Shown: one piece after another, positions 10,701 to 23,240 of the stretch
How the letters are laid out: the number at the start of each line of letters is the position of its first letter
How positions within the stretch are numbered: the first letter of the stretch is position 1
Assembly (NCBI GenBank): GCA_023627715.1
Contig: JAMAHW010000001.1
Span: forward strand, 496,001-560,000
Source: Periconia sp. R9002
Taxonomy: Eukaryota; Ascomycota; Dothideomycetes; Pleosporales; Periconiaceae
DNA length: 64,000 nucleotides
Reading direction: 5' to 3'
Notes under the pieces: generated by a model
The model's database searches: none
Told to the model about the DNA's origin: nothing
What the model saw: only the letters and a program-made list of their open reading frames with translations
Position numbers and translations under genes: made by a program

Positions 10701-13700
10701 TTCACACATCCACGTCTTAGATGCATCTGCACCTATATAGATTTACGGTGTACAGTCAAGAGGAATCATCACGATATGTCCGGTGAGACCGTAAAATGAA
10801 CGAATTGAGAGAGGTACTTTATTCCTGCATCCCAATGGAACGCATCCCACGGGCTGCCAATGTAAGCGACAGACAATCCATTCCCGCTACGAGCATGATA
10901 TAGCCCCTTCTTTTCCAGCGGCTACTTGGCTGCGTGATAAGGAAGGACATCGCTTTGGGACAAGCCTGCCAATAATAGTTACATCCACAAGACTGTACTC
11001 GTCTGGCGCTTCCTCCGTCCTTTGTTTTGGGGTCAGCTATGCATAGAGTATCACAAACATGATGGTACAAAACACATGTAATGAACATGGATATGTACAT
11101 GGGTATGAAAGCGACAGCTCTGTTTTACCCCCAAGGCGCTGTTGCTTGTTGGGCCCGGTTAGGCTAGGTTCCATGTAGGGAGTGAATCGTAGATGGTTCG
11201 ACATTTGCTGCAACTATTGAACATGTGGATGCGCTGCTGCGCTGACATTGCCGATGTTGTTTCGTGCGCACTTTTGTTTTCCCGCCATCGGCTTACCTGG
11301 TGATACCTAGATTGTGCAGGGCGATTGCTGATTCGCCGAGGTATGGTCAACCAGCGTCCGGAATGGGTATCAATGTTTAATGATACGAATCCCTTATGGT
11401 GATTAAAGTATCATGGCCAACATCAAGGGGCGCAGTTGGAATGATGGATCCAAGGATGGGATGGAGGCCTTGAATTCGGATGTTTTACACATGAAAGGTT
11501 ACTTGCCCAATCGCAGTCGTACTTGTTGCAGACCGATGTGTAGGCTACGGTGCGTGGGTATGCCGTATCCGTGATATTGCACATGTTGTAAGGAGACGAC
11601 ATTGATTAAACGAGAAGGATGATGTTGGAAAAACGGAGGATGATGCTCACTAGTCTATGAATCGGCAATGGAAACAGGGTGGCGATGAAAGGCGGTGCGT
11701 GTAAGACGAGTGAGTGTGCAGCGCAGCGCGAATGGGAGTGATTTCGGAACACGGCTGTACCGCGTTTGATCCTGATGTCAATTTCCCTCAGCCCGCCCGC
11801 CGATCTACATGGCCACAGGCCGTCTTTTTTTACCCACTGGACCCCAGTTATGACTGCAGTGATGAGTAACGTCGTAACTAACTTGTGAGTGAGGGAGGGA
11901 GGGAGGAGACTGAGAGAGAGCAAACACCCTTGCGTCCTTGGCGTTTCCCACCGACCGGAGTTACTACGGAACTACCTATACTGCAGAAGACGATGGCTCC
12001 GATAGACTTTTTCGTCGTCGTCGTTTTCCGAAAAGGTCATGCATTGATTAGCCAGTCATCCACGAGGGCGACGGGATCGCAGATGGGACTAGCTCGAATC
12101 TGTGGAAAACCCGAGAGGCGCACACGGGAAGATGGATGGGACGACGCGTTGGAGGAGAAGAAAGAGAGAGGCGGCATTTCGTGACGCGACCGTGGGAGAG
12201 TGCCAGGGCGCTAATAAAGCTGCCGAATGGGGTTTAGGCAGGCCCGATGCAGCCCCAACCCAACGCCTCAACGACCGACTTCGTCGTAATCGTCAGCCTT
12301 CACCTGCGCTGCGGGGCAATCAAGTCCATCTTACTGTGCCATGTCCTATACGATGGATGCTCCGCCAACTAGCCATCCATTCCATCCATCCATCCATTTA
12401 TTTAGTTGCATCCATCCGACATGGGAAGGCGCAGTCATGTTTGACCGATGGAATAGGGGGAGCAGATCAGTGATTGATTGCTCTGCATGTGTTGGTTGTG
12501 GCATGTGCATGTGGTGTGGTTGTGTGCGTCCCTCATTATCAATTCATCTTGTTTGGATTCCACCGTGGGTGGGATTTCAAAGTAGCTACCTAGACATATT
12601 TCCTCAGCCTCAAGCTAGGTTTGTGCCGCATGTGCTGAGTTGGGCCCGACGGACCCGCCTACCTATTCCACCTTGACCTGACGACTAGGATTCTGCTGCT
12701 GATGAGATCAGGTTGGTGGTTGGCCACCGGATATCTTGCTCAGTCTTACCGGGCTGCAAACGAGTAAGAGACAACAATATGCAAAGTACAGTAAGTTACA
12801 GGAAACGCCTTCAGCAATGTTATTTTGCCCATGGCCGGCGCTTGGACTTTGCCCATCAGCGTGTATCCAACCGCCATTTTGCTCGGACAAGGCCTATCCG
12901 GAACTGAAGGCAGTCAAACGTCTCTTGTCCGTCCATCAGGTGTGCCCTGTACCAAGGACCGTGGGTGTAGGTAGCAGCATTGCGAATGCTGCAGTTGCAG
13001 AGGTAGGGGACACGGACATCAGCATGATGATTAGTCCTTGCTTGGAACTTCACAACCAACGCATATGATCAATAATTTCCCCATGTACCAAAGATATCAT
13101 CCTATGTCAAGCTCCCGTGGTGGCTTTGTTGTCGAATTCGTCACGGCGAACACAGCAAAGAGGGATACGCAATGAAACATGATGATTGCGGGGGTTGCCC
13201 GAGTCTCTCTCACCCAAGGAATCAGTACGCTGAGTAATACATAACACGCAATAGAAAACACCGGCATAACTTGCAAGCATTCATGTCGACGACGTCTGCG
13301 GGCTCGGAACTCCAACCTTGACCTTGCTCCCCCACTTGACTTATTAACTCGATGATAATCATTTAGCGATCACAGCGCACGCCGTACACAATCTTAACCC
13401 ACCATCCTCCAGGACCGCTGCGCCCCTTGCGTCGCGCCCCTCAGATGTGGATGGATGGACGTCTGATGAATGTTTGCATGGATGCATCACCGCCCGTCAC
13501 GGTTGCACTCTTAGTGCCTCTCCTATTCCGACCAGGCCGCCACGGGCCATGCGGCATGTCCATGGGCCATGGCAAGGCAAGCATGGTCCATGATACGTAT
13601 GGATTCTGAAGTGTGGTCAGCTTTTTTTGTTGCTGCAGGCGGTCCAGGGGGGACGCAGACTGAAAAAGTAATATGGGTCACGATGGTGTTGCGGGGATCC

Positions 13701-16699
13701 AAATCAATTCAAGGAGGGATTTGCGAACCGCGGGCGTCTGCTACGAGCGAGCGGCTGCAAGGCCTTGGGCTCGCTCATTCAGCCAACACCGTCCTTTTGG
13801 AGGGAGAAGCAACCCGATCCAATTCACTGCACCTTTTGAAATGCTCGCACGTCGTCTTTTGATAATACCTGCCTAACAACATTACCCATTGACAGCCACG
13901 GCAAGCGAAGTGAAGCGAGGCGAGGGAAAGGAAAGCATGGAGACGCCCACGCATTCATTGTGCCTATGACTATCGATGAAACCCTAGAACCCGAAAGGCC
14001 ACCACCACCTTTTAGGTCATGACTCCACGGTCCACACGCATGTTCTATCTATACTCGCAGTTTGATTGTTTTCAAATCCCAACACTAAAGCTGTGTCTCA
14101 GACATCCATGTCATCGAGGGCTGGAGATGAAGTGTCGGACGGAAAGATCACGTTGGATGCCATGGATGGATGGATGGATCGATCGTTGATGCATGCTTTG
14201 TGCGGCAAAAGATATGCTCCAGTGTTCAGCCATCATTTGCATTTCCCATGGCGGAAACTCAGGCCTTTCTTGGACCTGCGGTGCAGAGTGCCTCATCAAC
14301 CTAGGAACCGCGCATTTTGGCTGGCGGCTCCCGACCGTGGTGCATGCCATGATTGGCTGGAGCTTGTCACCACCCACCAAGCAGAGTAATGCCGGCAACG
14401 GCCGTGATTGGAAGAGCCACAGTACGACGGAGCGCAGTTTGCAAAATAACAAAGAGAAAAAAAAAGATCCATCAAACTAGGATTTTCATCGGTCCACCCC
14501 ATCAGCCTGCAAAGCGTTGGGTTGGGTTGGAGTCTGGACAGGGTTCCGGCTCGGGACTAAATGACGGTTAAGGTAAGACGATTGAATACCCTAGGAGCGA
14601 GCGGCCTTTTGCTCTGCTTCCTTTTGATTGCTTTGGCTTTGCTCAGCCTGCGCTGCGCTGCGCTGCGCTGCACACTGCGGAGGTGCCTCGTATTGATTTT
14701 TGATACCGTCGCTCGCTCCTCTTGGGCCGCCTGGGTACCAGCGACCCCCGACAGCAAATCAAACACGACGGCTTCATGCCATGACTTGGATGATACCGAG
14801 TTATGGGCGGAACCGGCGGAACGATGCACGCGCGAACTCAAGACCGTGTCTGGTGATGATGATGCTGGCCGTGATGGACGCTTGATGGGGCCACCGATCT
14901 CTGCCTGCACGCCTTTCACGCCGACGCCATCCTTCCGTACGCTGCGCGCTATGCTCTACGCGACCAAGATGCACATTGTAGCATCCATAGTACGCACTTG
15001 GCCATGGTGATAGTACGGATTCAGGGGTCAGAAAAATTATTGCTCACCTTCCTTGATCACGGTTTACGAGGTACTAGTCTCAAAGTTACGTCCAGGTCCG
15101 TCGCAACTCTGTCTAGGATAAGTTTTTGCCCAAGATTTTTTTCCGGCATTGATCTCGACACCATGCAAGTTCGGTAAGCTCGGCTTTGGGTCTTGAAAAG
15201 TGTGCAGGACCAAACTGTACTGTGCGATCAAAGAGCCAGCCAGGCCTTCGTGTTCCTTGTTCTGTGGCGGGCCGTCTGCAAGCAATGGACGTGTTTGAGT
15301 ACGAGTTGCAACGGATATTGATGAGTAGATGGATTACCGGGGTTGTCTGTGACAAGCGAGCATTTACAAACAAGCCAACCAAGGCGCACGGTCCCTCTCT
15401 GCCAGCGCAAGCAGAGAACTACTATGGTAGAAAATTATAGATTTGAGGAAAAAATTCAAACCTCCACGCAAGTCACGTCCAACCGGGCCATCGGTCTGTG
15501 GTCGAGGCCGGAGGCGGCCGGCTTCTTTTCTTTGTCTTGTTCATGATCATGACCCAAAAGAAAGGGACAATAGATAGTTACCCAGATCCACTGCACGGCA
15601 GGGCATACGACTCACGGTGCAAACGCGAGAAAAGAGACCATGACATGGGATAAACTAGCGGATGGAATGTGGCGAGAAGAGTGTGCATGTTGATAAGTAC
15701 CGTACATACATGTGTCATGTACTACTTGGAGGCAATGTTGGCTGTGGGGGGTTTGTTGGGTGTTGATTTGAATCCAGTTCCGGCAGGCTGAGTTGGTTAA
15801 GCGATGGAACCTGATGAAAGAAAGAAAGGATGGTGTGGGTGGAGTGGGTGGAGTGACGAGGGCGGCAACAGGCTAGAGACCAAGTGGGCGGTGGGCGGCG
15901 GTGTGTGAGAGAAGGGGAGCAAATGAAACGCCACTCTTTGCGGATCAGTTAGTGAAAATGAGTGAATGAATGAATCAATGGATACAGATGAATCAAGGGT
16001 ACAGTACATTGAGTTGTGCTGTGCATATTGGACAGACAGTTTTACCTGGGTCGTCCGAGGGAGGGCTGTGAATGCAAACGAAAGCCGATGGCCGCTGGCC
16101 AGACAAAACGAGAAGCGACGAGACAGGGCAAGGGTTACACATTTCCTCTTTGGGCGGCACCTGCCTGGCTGCACTGGGTGGGTGGTCCAAGTCACAACAA
16201 CGTTCGTTGGCGGTATTCGACGAAGGAATACCGCAAGTCAGACCTAATCGTTGCTGATGATTTAATATTACCTCGGGCACCTTGCACACAAGCACACCCA
16301 CCTACCTACCTACTGTACATACCTTGCACAGCTGGCGGGTTGCCCTGTCCTGCCACGGATACGGTTACGGGCGTGTGTGTCGGTCACGATGGAATGAGAA
16401 ACAAGGTAAGTTACAGACAGTACTTTACTGTACATGGCACTTGTAGACTCTGCAGCAGCTGGGCAAGGCAGGCGGGCGGGCGGGCAGAGTGGCAGGCAGG
16501 CGTAAGCGGCAAGGTCTGATTTACGGCAATATCAAGCAGCAGGAAGGCAAGGCAAAGGCAAAAAGAACAGCAAGCAGCCAGTAGAAACGGCAGGCGTGCC
16601 CCTCTCTTTGCTTTGGCAATCCGTCATGATCATTGATCCCTCCTTCCGTTTCTCTTTGACGGTCTAACTCACCCTAGCGGTCTAGCCCCAGCCCTAACC
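7767..16699. other. Long gene-free region
   Basis: About 9 kb without a supportable gene. Open frames on both strands are short (mostly under 150 codons), overlap one another, have erratic composition and carry no recognisable motif. GGAT/CCAT-rich runs occur near 12360-12420 and 14160-14190, and a GCGCT run near 14650. No tRNA-like or transposon-like structure was recognised. A long promoter or non-coding transcripts for the downstream cyclin gene are possible. Confidence 0.5.
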
Positions 16700-18373
16700 C
16701 TAGCTGGCCCTAGCCTTGCTGGTGCTTCCTTCCATGCTCTGGCTTTGGCCGTCCGTGGCACCGCACCTGCTACGCTACGGGGCATACGGCTCCATTGTCG
16801 CTTCTGCTTCTGCTGCTGCCTCTGCCTCTGCCTCTGCTTCAACTGACGCCGCGTACCCCCGTCGACTCACTCAACTCAGTCACTCACTCGGTCCTCTTCC
16901 ACCCACGCCCGTGCGCCCGGCTGTGTGTGCTGCTGCGCTTGGCCCAATCGCTGTGAGCATTCTCTCCTCATCCATTCACGGAATCACGGCGCTGCGCTGC
17001 ACTGTCTACCTGGTGCGACCTGATTCTGTTGCTTCTGGATCTCCGGCCGACAAGCCCCAAGCCAAGCCACCCTCTCCCCTCGCACTCCCTCCCCCACTTG
17101 CTGCTCCAGTCCTCTTCCTTCACCACTCTCCTCTGACAATTCACGGCCCTAGCACCGGACTGGTCTGCACCCTCTCACACACTTTTTTTTCCCTCCTTGA
17201 CCTCCTTCTCACGCGCGCTCCACCCTCGCTCACTCCATCCACCCACCCGTCCAAGAGAGCTGCCGCCAGCATGGGTTAGGCCCGTCCAGGTCTGAGCCCG
17301 CCTGCTCGGGGCTGGCTGGCTGGCTGGCTGGCTGGCCGACTTACTTGCTTGCGTTGCTTGCTGCTGCCGCCGCCGCTTGGAAATTGGTGTCATCCACCAC
17401 CCCTTTGACCCTTCATGCTGAATTGTGAATCCGTCATGGGCATCATCATCATCATCCTCCTCGACTGCTAACTTCCATCATGGACCATCATGGCCAGCGG
17501 CAGCAGCACACCCGGTGCCCTACCAATCCAAACCCAGCATAACGGCCCCAGACTTGGTGGTCTATGCCTGCTAGCCCGCACCGTCACGTCTCCCCGTCCC
17601 GCCAACACTCTCTTGCACTTGCATTTTTAGTTGTCAACGTCGTCGTCGTCGTCGCCGCCGCCCGCCGCCCGCCCTGTATTGTCTTGCTATTATTGCGTCC
17701 CATTCATTCCCTGGCGCGCCCCCCCGGGCGTCTGCTTGGTACGCTTATAATACGATACATACAATACGCTGGATGCACTACTCGGTCCGCTCTTGGCCTA
17801 GTCGCTTGCTCCTCCCATCCCATCCCCATCTCACCATCCTAGCTAGCCCGGTCGTCGTAGTCATCATCGTCGCGTCCTTGCCCTGTGTCCCTATCCTGTC
17901 CCTTCCTTTGACTAACGGAGACGTTTGTTCCCTTTATTTGCTCCTACCGCCGCCCGCCTGTACTTGTACCAACACTTACCCTCCTCGGAACCACACACGC
18001 GTTCATTGGTCCCGGGCCAGCATATTTGCCTTGCTAGACTTTCAGAGCATACCATCAACAACTCGCCCCGAGCCGTCTCCTTGCTTGGCTCGACCGCCTA
18101 CGCCTAGCCTCGTCCTGCTTGCATCACTGCACCGCACACCCCCGTCGGCCATGTCGTGAAGACACTCTGCCACCCGTACAAACACAATTGCCTCGCCGAC
18201 ACTCCCTCCGACCTTCCTCCTTGTCTTCTTTCTTCCTTTCTCACCCGCACCTTTCTTTCACCTTCTAGGATACTCACAATCCATGCTCCACGGTAGCTGC
18301 TTCCTCCAACGTCTCCCTCACTCTCATCTTCCTCCTCCACCGAACCACTTTACCATACCGCCGACCCGACCTC
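16700..18373 (+). promoter_or_regulatory. Pyrimidine-rich probable promoter and long 5' leader of the cyclin gene
   Basis: The plus strand is strongly C/T-rich here, with CTCTGCCTCTGC-type runs, a (GGCT)6 run at 17310-17335 and a CGTCGTCGTC run near 17640. Long CT tracts upstream of the ATG are a common feature of fungal promoters and leaders. Several short upstream ATG frames, including one from 18283 that overlaps the cyclin start, could act as uORFs. The transcription start is not visible. Confidence 0.4.
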
Positions 18374-20298
18374 ATGCTCGAGCTACAGCTACCCAATCCA
18401 ATGCCTCACGCCGTGCCACGAGACTATCCTTTCGACTTCTACCCCTCCGTCTCGTCCTCTCGCCCCTCTCATAAAACCGATACCACTCGCACCATGAACC
18501 TGCCACAGCTGCCCATTCCCCGTCTACCGCAAGGCTACGATGCGGAGTATTCGAGGACAAACAACACCCGCCGCCAACTCACTCCCCCCTCTGAAATTCC
18601 GGGCTCAGCTGTGAGACTTGTTTCTCTGCCACCGACAGAGGGTGCTGGCCAGCAATTTGGCTATCAACTGCCCGCCATCGGTAACTCGAGAGGTGCCACC
18701 GCTCAAATCAGCCCAGAATCACAAGCTCCACAACAGTCACAGGAAGTGAGACAGCAGAAGAAATGGTCAATAACCCCCAATCTACGGGTTCCGAGCTCTA
18801 TAAAAACTCCACAGGAAGGTCTTCCACAACTGGCAGCCGAGGTGAGTGATCTCGCATATCTTTGAAGTGGTTGTCAATTCTAACAATTCAGGTAACCTGT
18901 CTCTTCTGGTTTGAGAGTTCTACGGTCCTTAAGCAAGTGGTTGATACCAGCTCTCCCAAAAACATACAACCTCTGGTGCCAGATGCCATGCCCACGCCGG
19001 GCTTCCGGAAATGGGTAGCCACGATTCTTACTACCACCCAGGTTGCTCAAAACGTTATTCTTTTGGCCTTGCTCTTCATTTACCGGTTGAAACTTGCAAA
19101 CCCTTCGGTCAAGGGCAAACCAGGCAGCGAATATCGCCTTTTAACGGTTGCGTTGATGCTCGGGAACAAATTTCTGGACGACAATACGTATACTAACAAG
19201 ACATGGGCTGAAGTTTCCGGCATTTCGGTTCAGGAAGTACACATCATGGAGGTGGAATTCCTTAGCAATATGCGGTACAGCCTCTTCACTTCGCACAAGA
19301 AATGGGAGGAGTGGCACACTGTCCTAGGGAAGTTTGGAACCTTTTTCGATCGAGCTTCCAAGATCCAATCTACTGGCGCTACCAGTCCCGTGGGCATGTT
19401 GATGCCCTCGCTACAAGCTTCTCAGCAATTTCTTCCTTCCCCTGCCTCGGCTCAGCAAACATCCCCGCCCACAACTCTGCTCATGACGCCTGCTCACTCC
19501 CAATTTTCCAATACACCGCTTCTGCAGCCCCAGACCACCTCGACGGCAGTATCGCCTATCGGTCCCCTTCCTGACTTGGGCACCATTGGACAACGCAAAC
19601 GAAGCCACGATCACAGCGGCGAACCAGCTCCGAAGAGGCAGGCTCATGGATTCGCACCAGGTCCATATAGCAATGCACCTCTTATTCCAACCTTGCAAGC
19701 ACCCGTCCAGAGATCGTTTGAGCCTCCACCGTCCATGAACAGACTACCGCCACTCCCAAGCCTTTCAATACCCACCCCTCAAAGTAACCCCCCCATTCAA
19801 ATCAAGAACTGGTCGGAATTACCTCTCCCTCCCTCTGGCGGAAGATCGATGGCTATGGTTTATCCTCCACCTGTCCAGTGGCAACAGCCTGTCAGCACTC
19901 CAACCTCGACGAGTGCTCCTTCGTTCCCTCCCACGTATACGCCCAGCAGAACCGAACGCTCTCGTCAAGTCAGTCCCTATCCGCCTTCAGCTGGCTCGTC
20001 GCCTCTCAGCGCTTTCGCTACGAGTCAACGCCAGCTCTCCCCCTCGCACTTCTTGAGCCAAAGGCAATCACCATACAGGCCGGTTCGCGGTGTGCATACC
20101 CTTCTTGTGCCTCCCCCTTCAACTTCGATGCACAGCCCGGCTCGAAACATCGGTTATGAGCAGATGCAGTATCAACCTCTCGGCCGGCCCATGACGGAAC
20201 GACGTGCTGGCCCGCTTCCTTATATGGACCACGGTGCCTGGCCCGAAGCCCATCAGTTTAACCAGCTGCCTATTCCTCAACAACCAGTTTTCCGCTAA
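18374..20298 (+). CDS. Cyclin-domain protein (Pho80/Clg1-like)
   Basis: Two exons, 18374-18841 and 18892-20298, join in frame across a 50-nt intron (GTGAGT to CAG) to give 624 residues. The Pro/Ser-rich N terminus (about 1-155) precedes a cyclin-box-like helical domain (roughly 155-275). This includes NVILLALLFIYRLKL, LLTVALMLGNKFLDDNTYTN, TWAEVSGI and EVEFLSNMRYSLFTS, the hallmark order of Pho80/Pcl-type cyclins that partner Pho85-family kinases. The C-terminal 340 residues are Pro/Ser/Gln-rich and disordered, with a basic KRQ/KRS patch that could be a nuclear signal. This layout (cyclin box plus long disordered tail) is that of Clg1-like fungal cyclins. Start choice is uncertain: in-frame ATGs at 18374, 18401 and 18494 are all possible. 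The long CT-rich upstream region suggests complex control. Confidence 0.85.
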
Positions 20299-21164
20299 TC
20301 CCCATATTACCCTTTTTGTATCTTTATGGATCTCCGGGGTTCACTTCCCAACACTTTTGTTTTGTGTCTTTATTTCCTGCGTTTGAGCGTGCATTGCATT
20401 GGGCGAGGACAACTTTGCTTCTTCCCTGTATTTTCTATTTTCTAGGCATGAACGCTGGACGTAATCGCGCCGGCCCCCGCCGGCCTCATGTTGCATTGTA
20501 TCATGGCATGGATAGGCGTTTTGTGTTCTAGCATATGCTCATCGGACGACACGTCTCCCTGAGCTATTGGATTCTGTGAGGCTTGCAAATTGTCTCCGGC
20601 ACCCGCTTCGGTCGCCGGTGGTGGAAATCGGAACGGTTTCGACCAAGAGAGAATGGTCGGCTTCAAACTCCCACGAGAGGAATAAGTAGGTAGATTAAAT
20701 CAAGCCAGGGGTCGTTCTTGTTAGATCGACTCATTATCCGAATGCTTTGGTTCCACAATTAGCCTGTAGTGATGACAGGAGGGAGCGCTTGATCATGTCA
20801 AAGTCTGAGGTCTGGTGCGTAGAAGTACCTCTGTACATTGAATCGCTCTTATCACGTTGGTCGTTTCTACCTTCCTAATTGAGACCGAATCCCACCATCC
20901 CACCTTTGATGGCACTTATAACGACCCCTCCGTCATGTCAGGCCATGCCATGGTCAGTTAAGAACATCACGATAACGCCGTCGGCGATGGTGCTTTTGTC
21001 ACTCGATAATTTAGTGCCGAAGGTAAGGAGGGGTCATAAATGTAGTGCCGGTGTGGCTTCTTCCCCTTGTTTACGCAAACAGGAGTCAACGTGTGAACAC
21101 ACCCTTCCATGAAGCGTTTCATGACAACAAATTGGCACTTGACACTCCATCCTGCATACTTGCC
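20299..21164. other. Intergenic region
   Basis: Holds the 3' end of the cyclin transcript and the promoter of the oxygenase gene. No further gene seen. Confidence 0.5.
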
Positions 21165-22307
21165 ATGGCAAACATAACCGTCGACCAAGCAGTCGCACAA
21201 GATGATCTCGTGATACCTGCAAGTTTTTCGTCTCTCCTACAAGAACCCATTATCTCACAGACTCAAATATCAAATTGATGCCATCTGACCATTTCCTTTG
21301 AACAGCTCATCGACTTTGCACCTTTCCTCTCCGCGGACCCGGTTCAGAAAAAGCAAACCGCGCAGGCCGTACTCAACGGGTTCCAAAACGCCGGCTTCAT
21401 CTACCTGAAGAACCACGGAATCCCGGAGTCAACCGTCTCCAACGTCTTCGCCAACTCCACCAAGTTCTTTGCGCGCCCGCAGGAGCAAAAAGATGCATTG
21501 TCGTGGTACTCACCCAAGGCAAACCGAGGGTACAGCGCGCAAGGGCGCGAAAAGGTAACGGATCTGGAGGAGCAAGGGGATGTTGGGAAGCTAAGGGCTG
21601 CCGTACCGGATCTGAAGGAGTCATTGGAGATTGGGAGGGAAGGAGAGGAAGGCATGCCAAACATGTGGCCGCCCGTGGTGCCAGGCGATGAGGACGCGAA
21701 GGTATTCAAGGAGGTCATGATAGGGTTTCATGATACGTGTAAAGCACTCCACATGCAGTTGATGCGCGCCATTGCACTGGGCATGGGCCTCGAGGAGAAT
21801 TGGTTCGATAGCTTCACGGATCGAGGTGACAACACGCTTCGGTTGCTGCACTACCCCGGCGTACCCAAGTCGGTATTCAAGAGACAAGATGGCCAATTGC
21901 AAGTTCGAGCGGGCGAACACAGCGATTACGGTTCCGCGACGCTGCTATTCCAAGATTCCCGCGGTGGCCTCCAGGTCCGCTCTCCGAAAGGCACCTTCGT
22001 CAACGCCACGCCCATACCCGGAACTATCGTCGTGAATGCGGGGGATTTGCTCGCTCGCTGGTCAAACGACACCATCAAATCCACCAAGCACCGCGTCGTG
22101 GAGCCACCGCCCAAGGAGGAGGAGGATGTTGGTGGTGATGGCAGCTCCGAATCGTATCCACCTAGGTACTCGGTCGCCTACTTTTGCAATCCGAATTTCG
22201 ACCGCTTGATTGAGGCTATCCCGGGCACTTACGAAGAGAAAGGGAAAAAGTATGAGGCGGTAACAAGCGGGGATTATCTGGTCAGGAGATTGACAAGTAC
22301 GTACTGA
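21165..22307 (+). CDS. 2-oxoglutarate/Fe(II)-dependent dioxygenase, isopenicillin-N-synthase-like
   Basis: Non-haem iron oxygenase of the IPNS/flavanone-hydroxylase type. A DIOX_N-type segment (FQNAGFIYLKNHGIPE) is followed by the 2OG-FeII domain with the iron-binding HSD (21918-21926), the distal His (CAC 22089-22091, TKHRV) and the cosubstrate Arg in RYS (22164-22172). The main exon begins after an acceptor at 21304-21305 (CAG before CTCATCGAC). The first exon is taken from ATG 21165. A phase-compatible donor is GTGATA at 21210, giving a 96-nt intron, but this donor is weak and the exact 5' junction is uncertain. Predicted length is about 348 residues, normal for the family. The substrate cannot be told. 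Such enzymes act in secondary metabolism and detoxification, but no cluster is visible here. Confidence 0.85.
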
Positions 22308-23240
22308 AGGGGTGCTTTGAGCAACTGTCGACTGTTCCTCGCGGCCAGGAGTATTATGAGGGAGAATTGCCCTTCTTGCCAAACTTCAAGTTTTGGGCAA
22401 TTTGGTTCCCACTGACATTACACAATTTAAGCTACGAGACGGGGTGTAAAATGCGCAAAAGATTTCCGGCGTTTTCCACATGGGTTCATCTTGACCAGAC
22501 CATACGATGACAGTTTTTCTCAACATCGTCCAAAGCGATAATAAACTGCGGGGAACGGGAAGCCAAGAGCGAGGAAAGAAAACGCCCTGGATCGAGACCA
22601 AGAAAAACTCAAGACATGCAACAAACACAAACATCGCTGGGAACAATTTATTAGAAGATGATAACTTCTGCATCCCGTCAATCCAAGTAGATGCGGTTCT
22701 GAATTTATGGTCTTTCTCAATTCACTATTACCGAGAACACGAAGGGAAGTGGTTCTGGTCCTTTCTTTGGGGGATTGTTGCGAGCCCAGATAGCACATGA
22801 TTGCCACTATTGATTTCAGCACAGAGGCGCTTCTCACAAGCGTTTTGACTTATCATGCTTGTGATGTTTTTTTTTTTTTTTTTTTAATTGGGTTTGAGGT
22901 GGATAGTTTTGTCTGCTAAGTTAATGATCTTGACATATTGCCCTGCTGGGAGAAGCCTACCCATGTCCTTCTCTTGAGAGATACATGCATGTTCCTACTC
23001 GACCTCTAACATCAACGAAAACCGCCAGTCTGAAATTGACGGACTTGAGAATGAGGCTGGAGCAGGGTAGTTCCATCAGCGCTTGACTAATCTTGCACTA
23101 GACTCATCTCATCTTAGTGCGGACCGTTCCGACAAGGCGGACTACATCACATCAGATCGGCTTGCAAATCGAATTGTCACTGTCGCTTTTCTTCCAACCA
23201 TTATTCTTACTTTTCCGTCTTCTGTCTTCGATGTGATAAT
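22308..23240. other. Intergenic region with 19-T run
   Basis: No gene supported. A homopolymer of 19 T lies at 22867-22885. The remainder serves as terminator of the oxygenase gene and promoter of ATG22. Confidence 0.5.

Noticed and set aside
14561..15010. 149-codon plus-strand frame with hydrophobic start
   Set aside because: The Leu/Ala/Cys-rich start comes from GCGCT repeats. No homologous motif, and equal-length frames overlap on the other strand.
16716..17279. 187-codon plus-strand frame in the CT-rich leader
   Set aside because: Composition is Ala/Ser/Pro/Leu low complexity produced by CTCTGC-type repeats. No domain, and it lies where a leader or promoter is expected.
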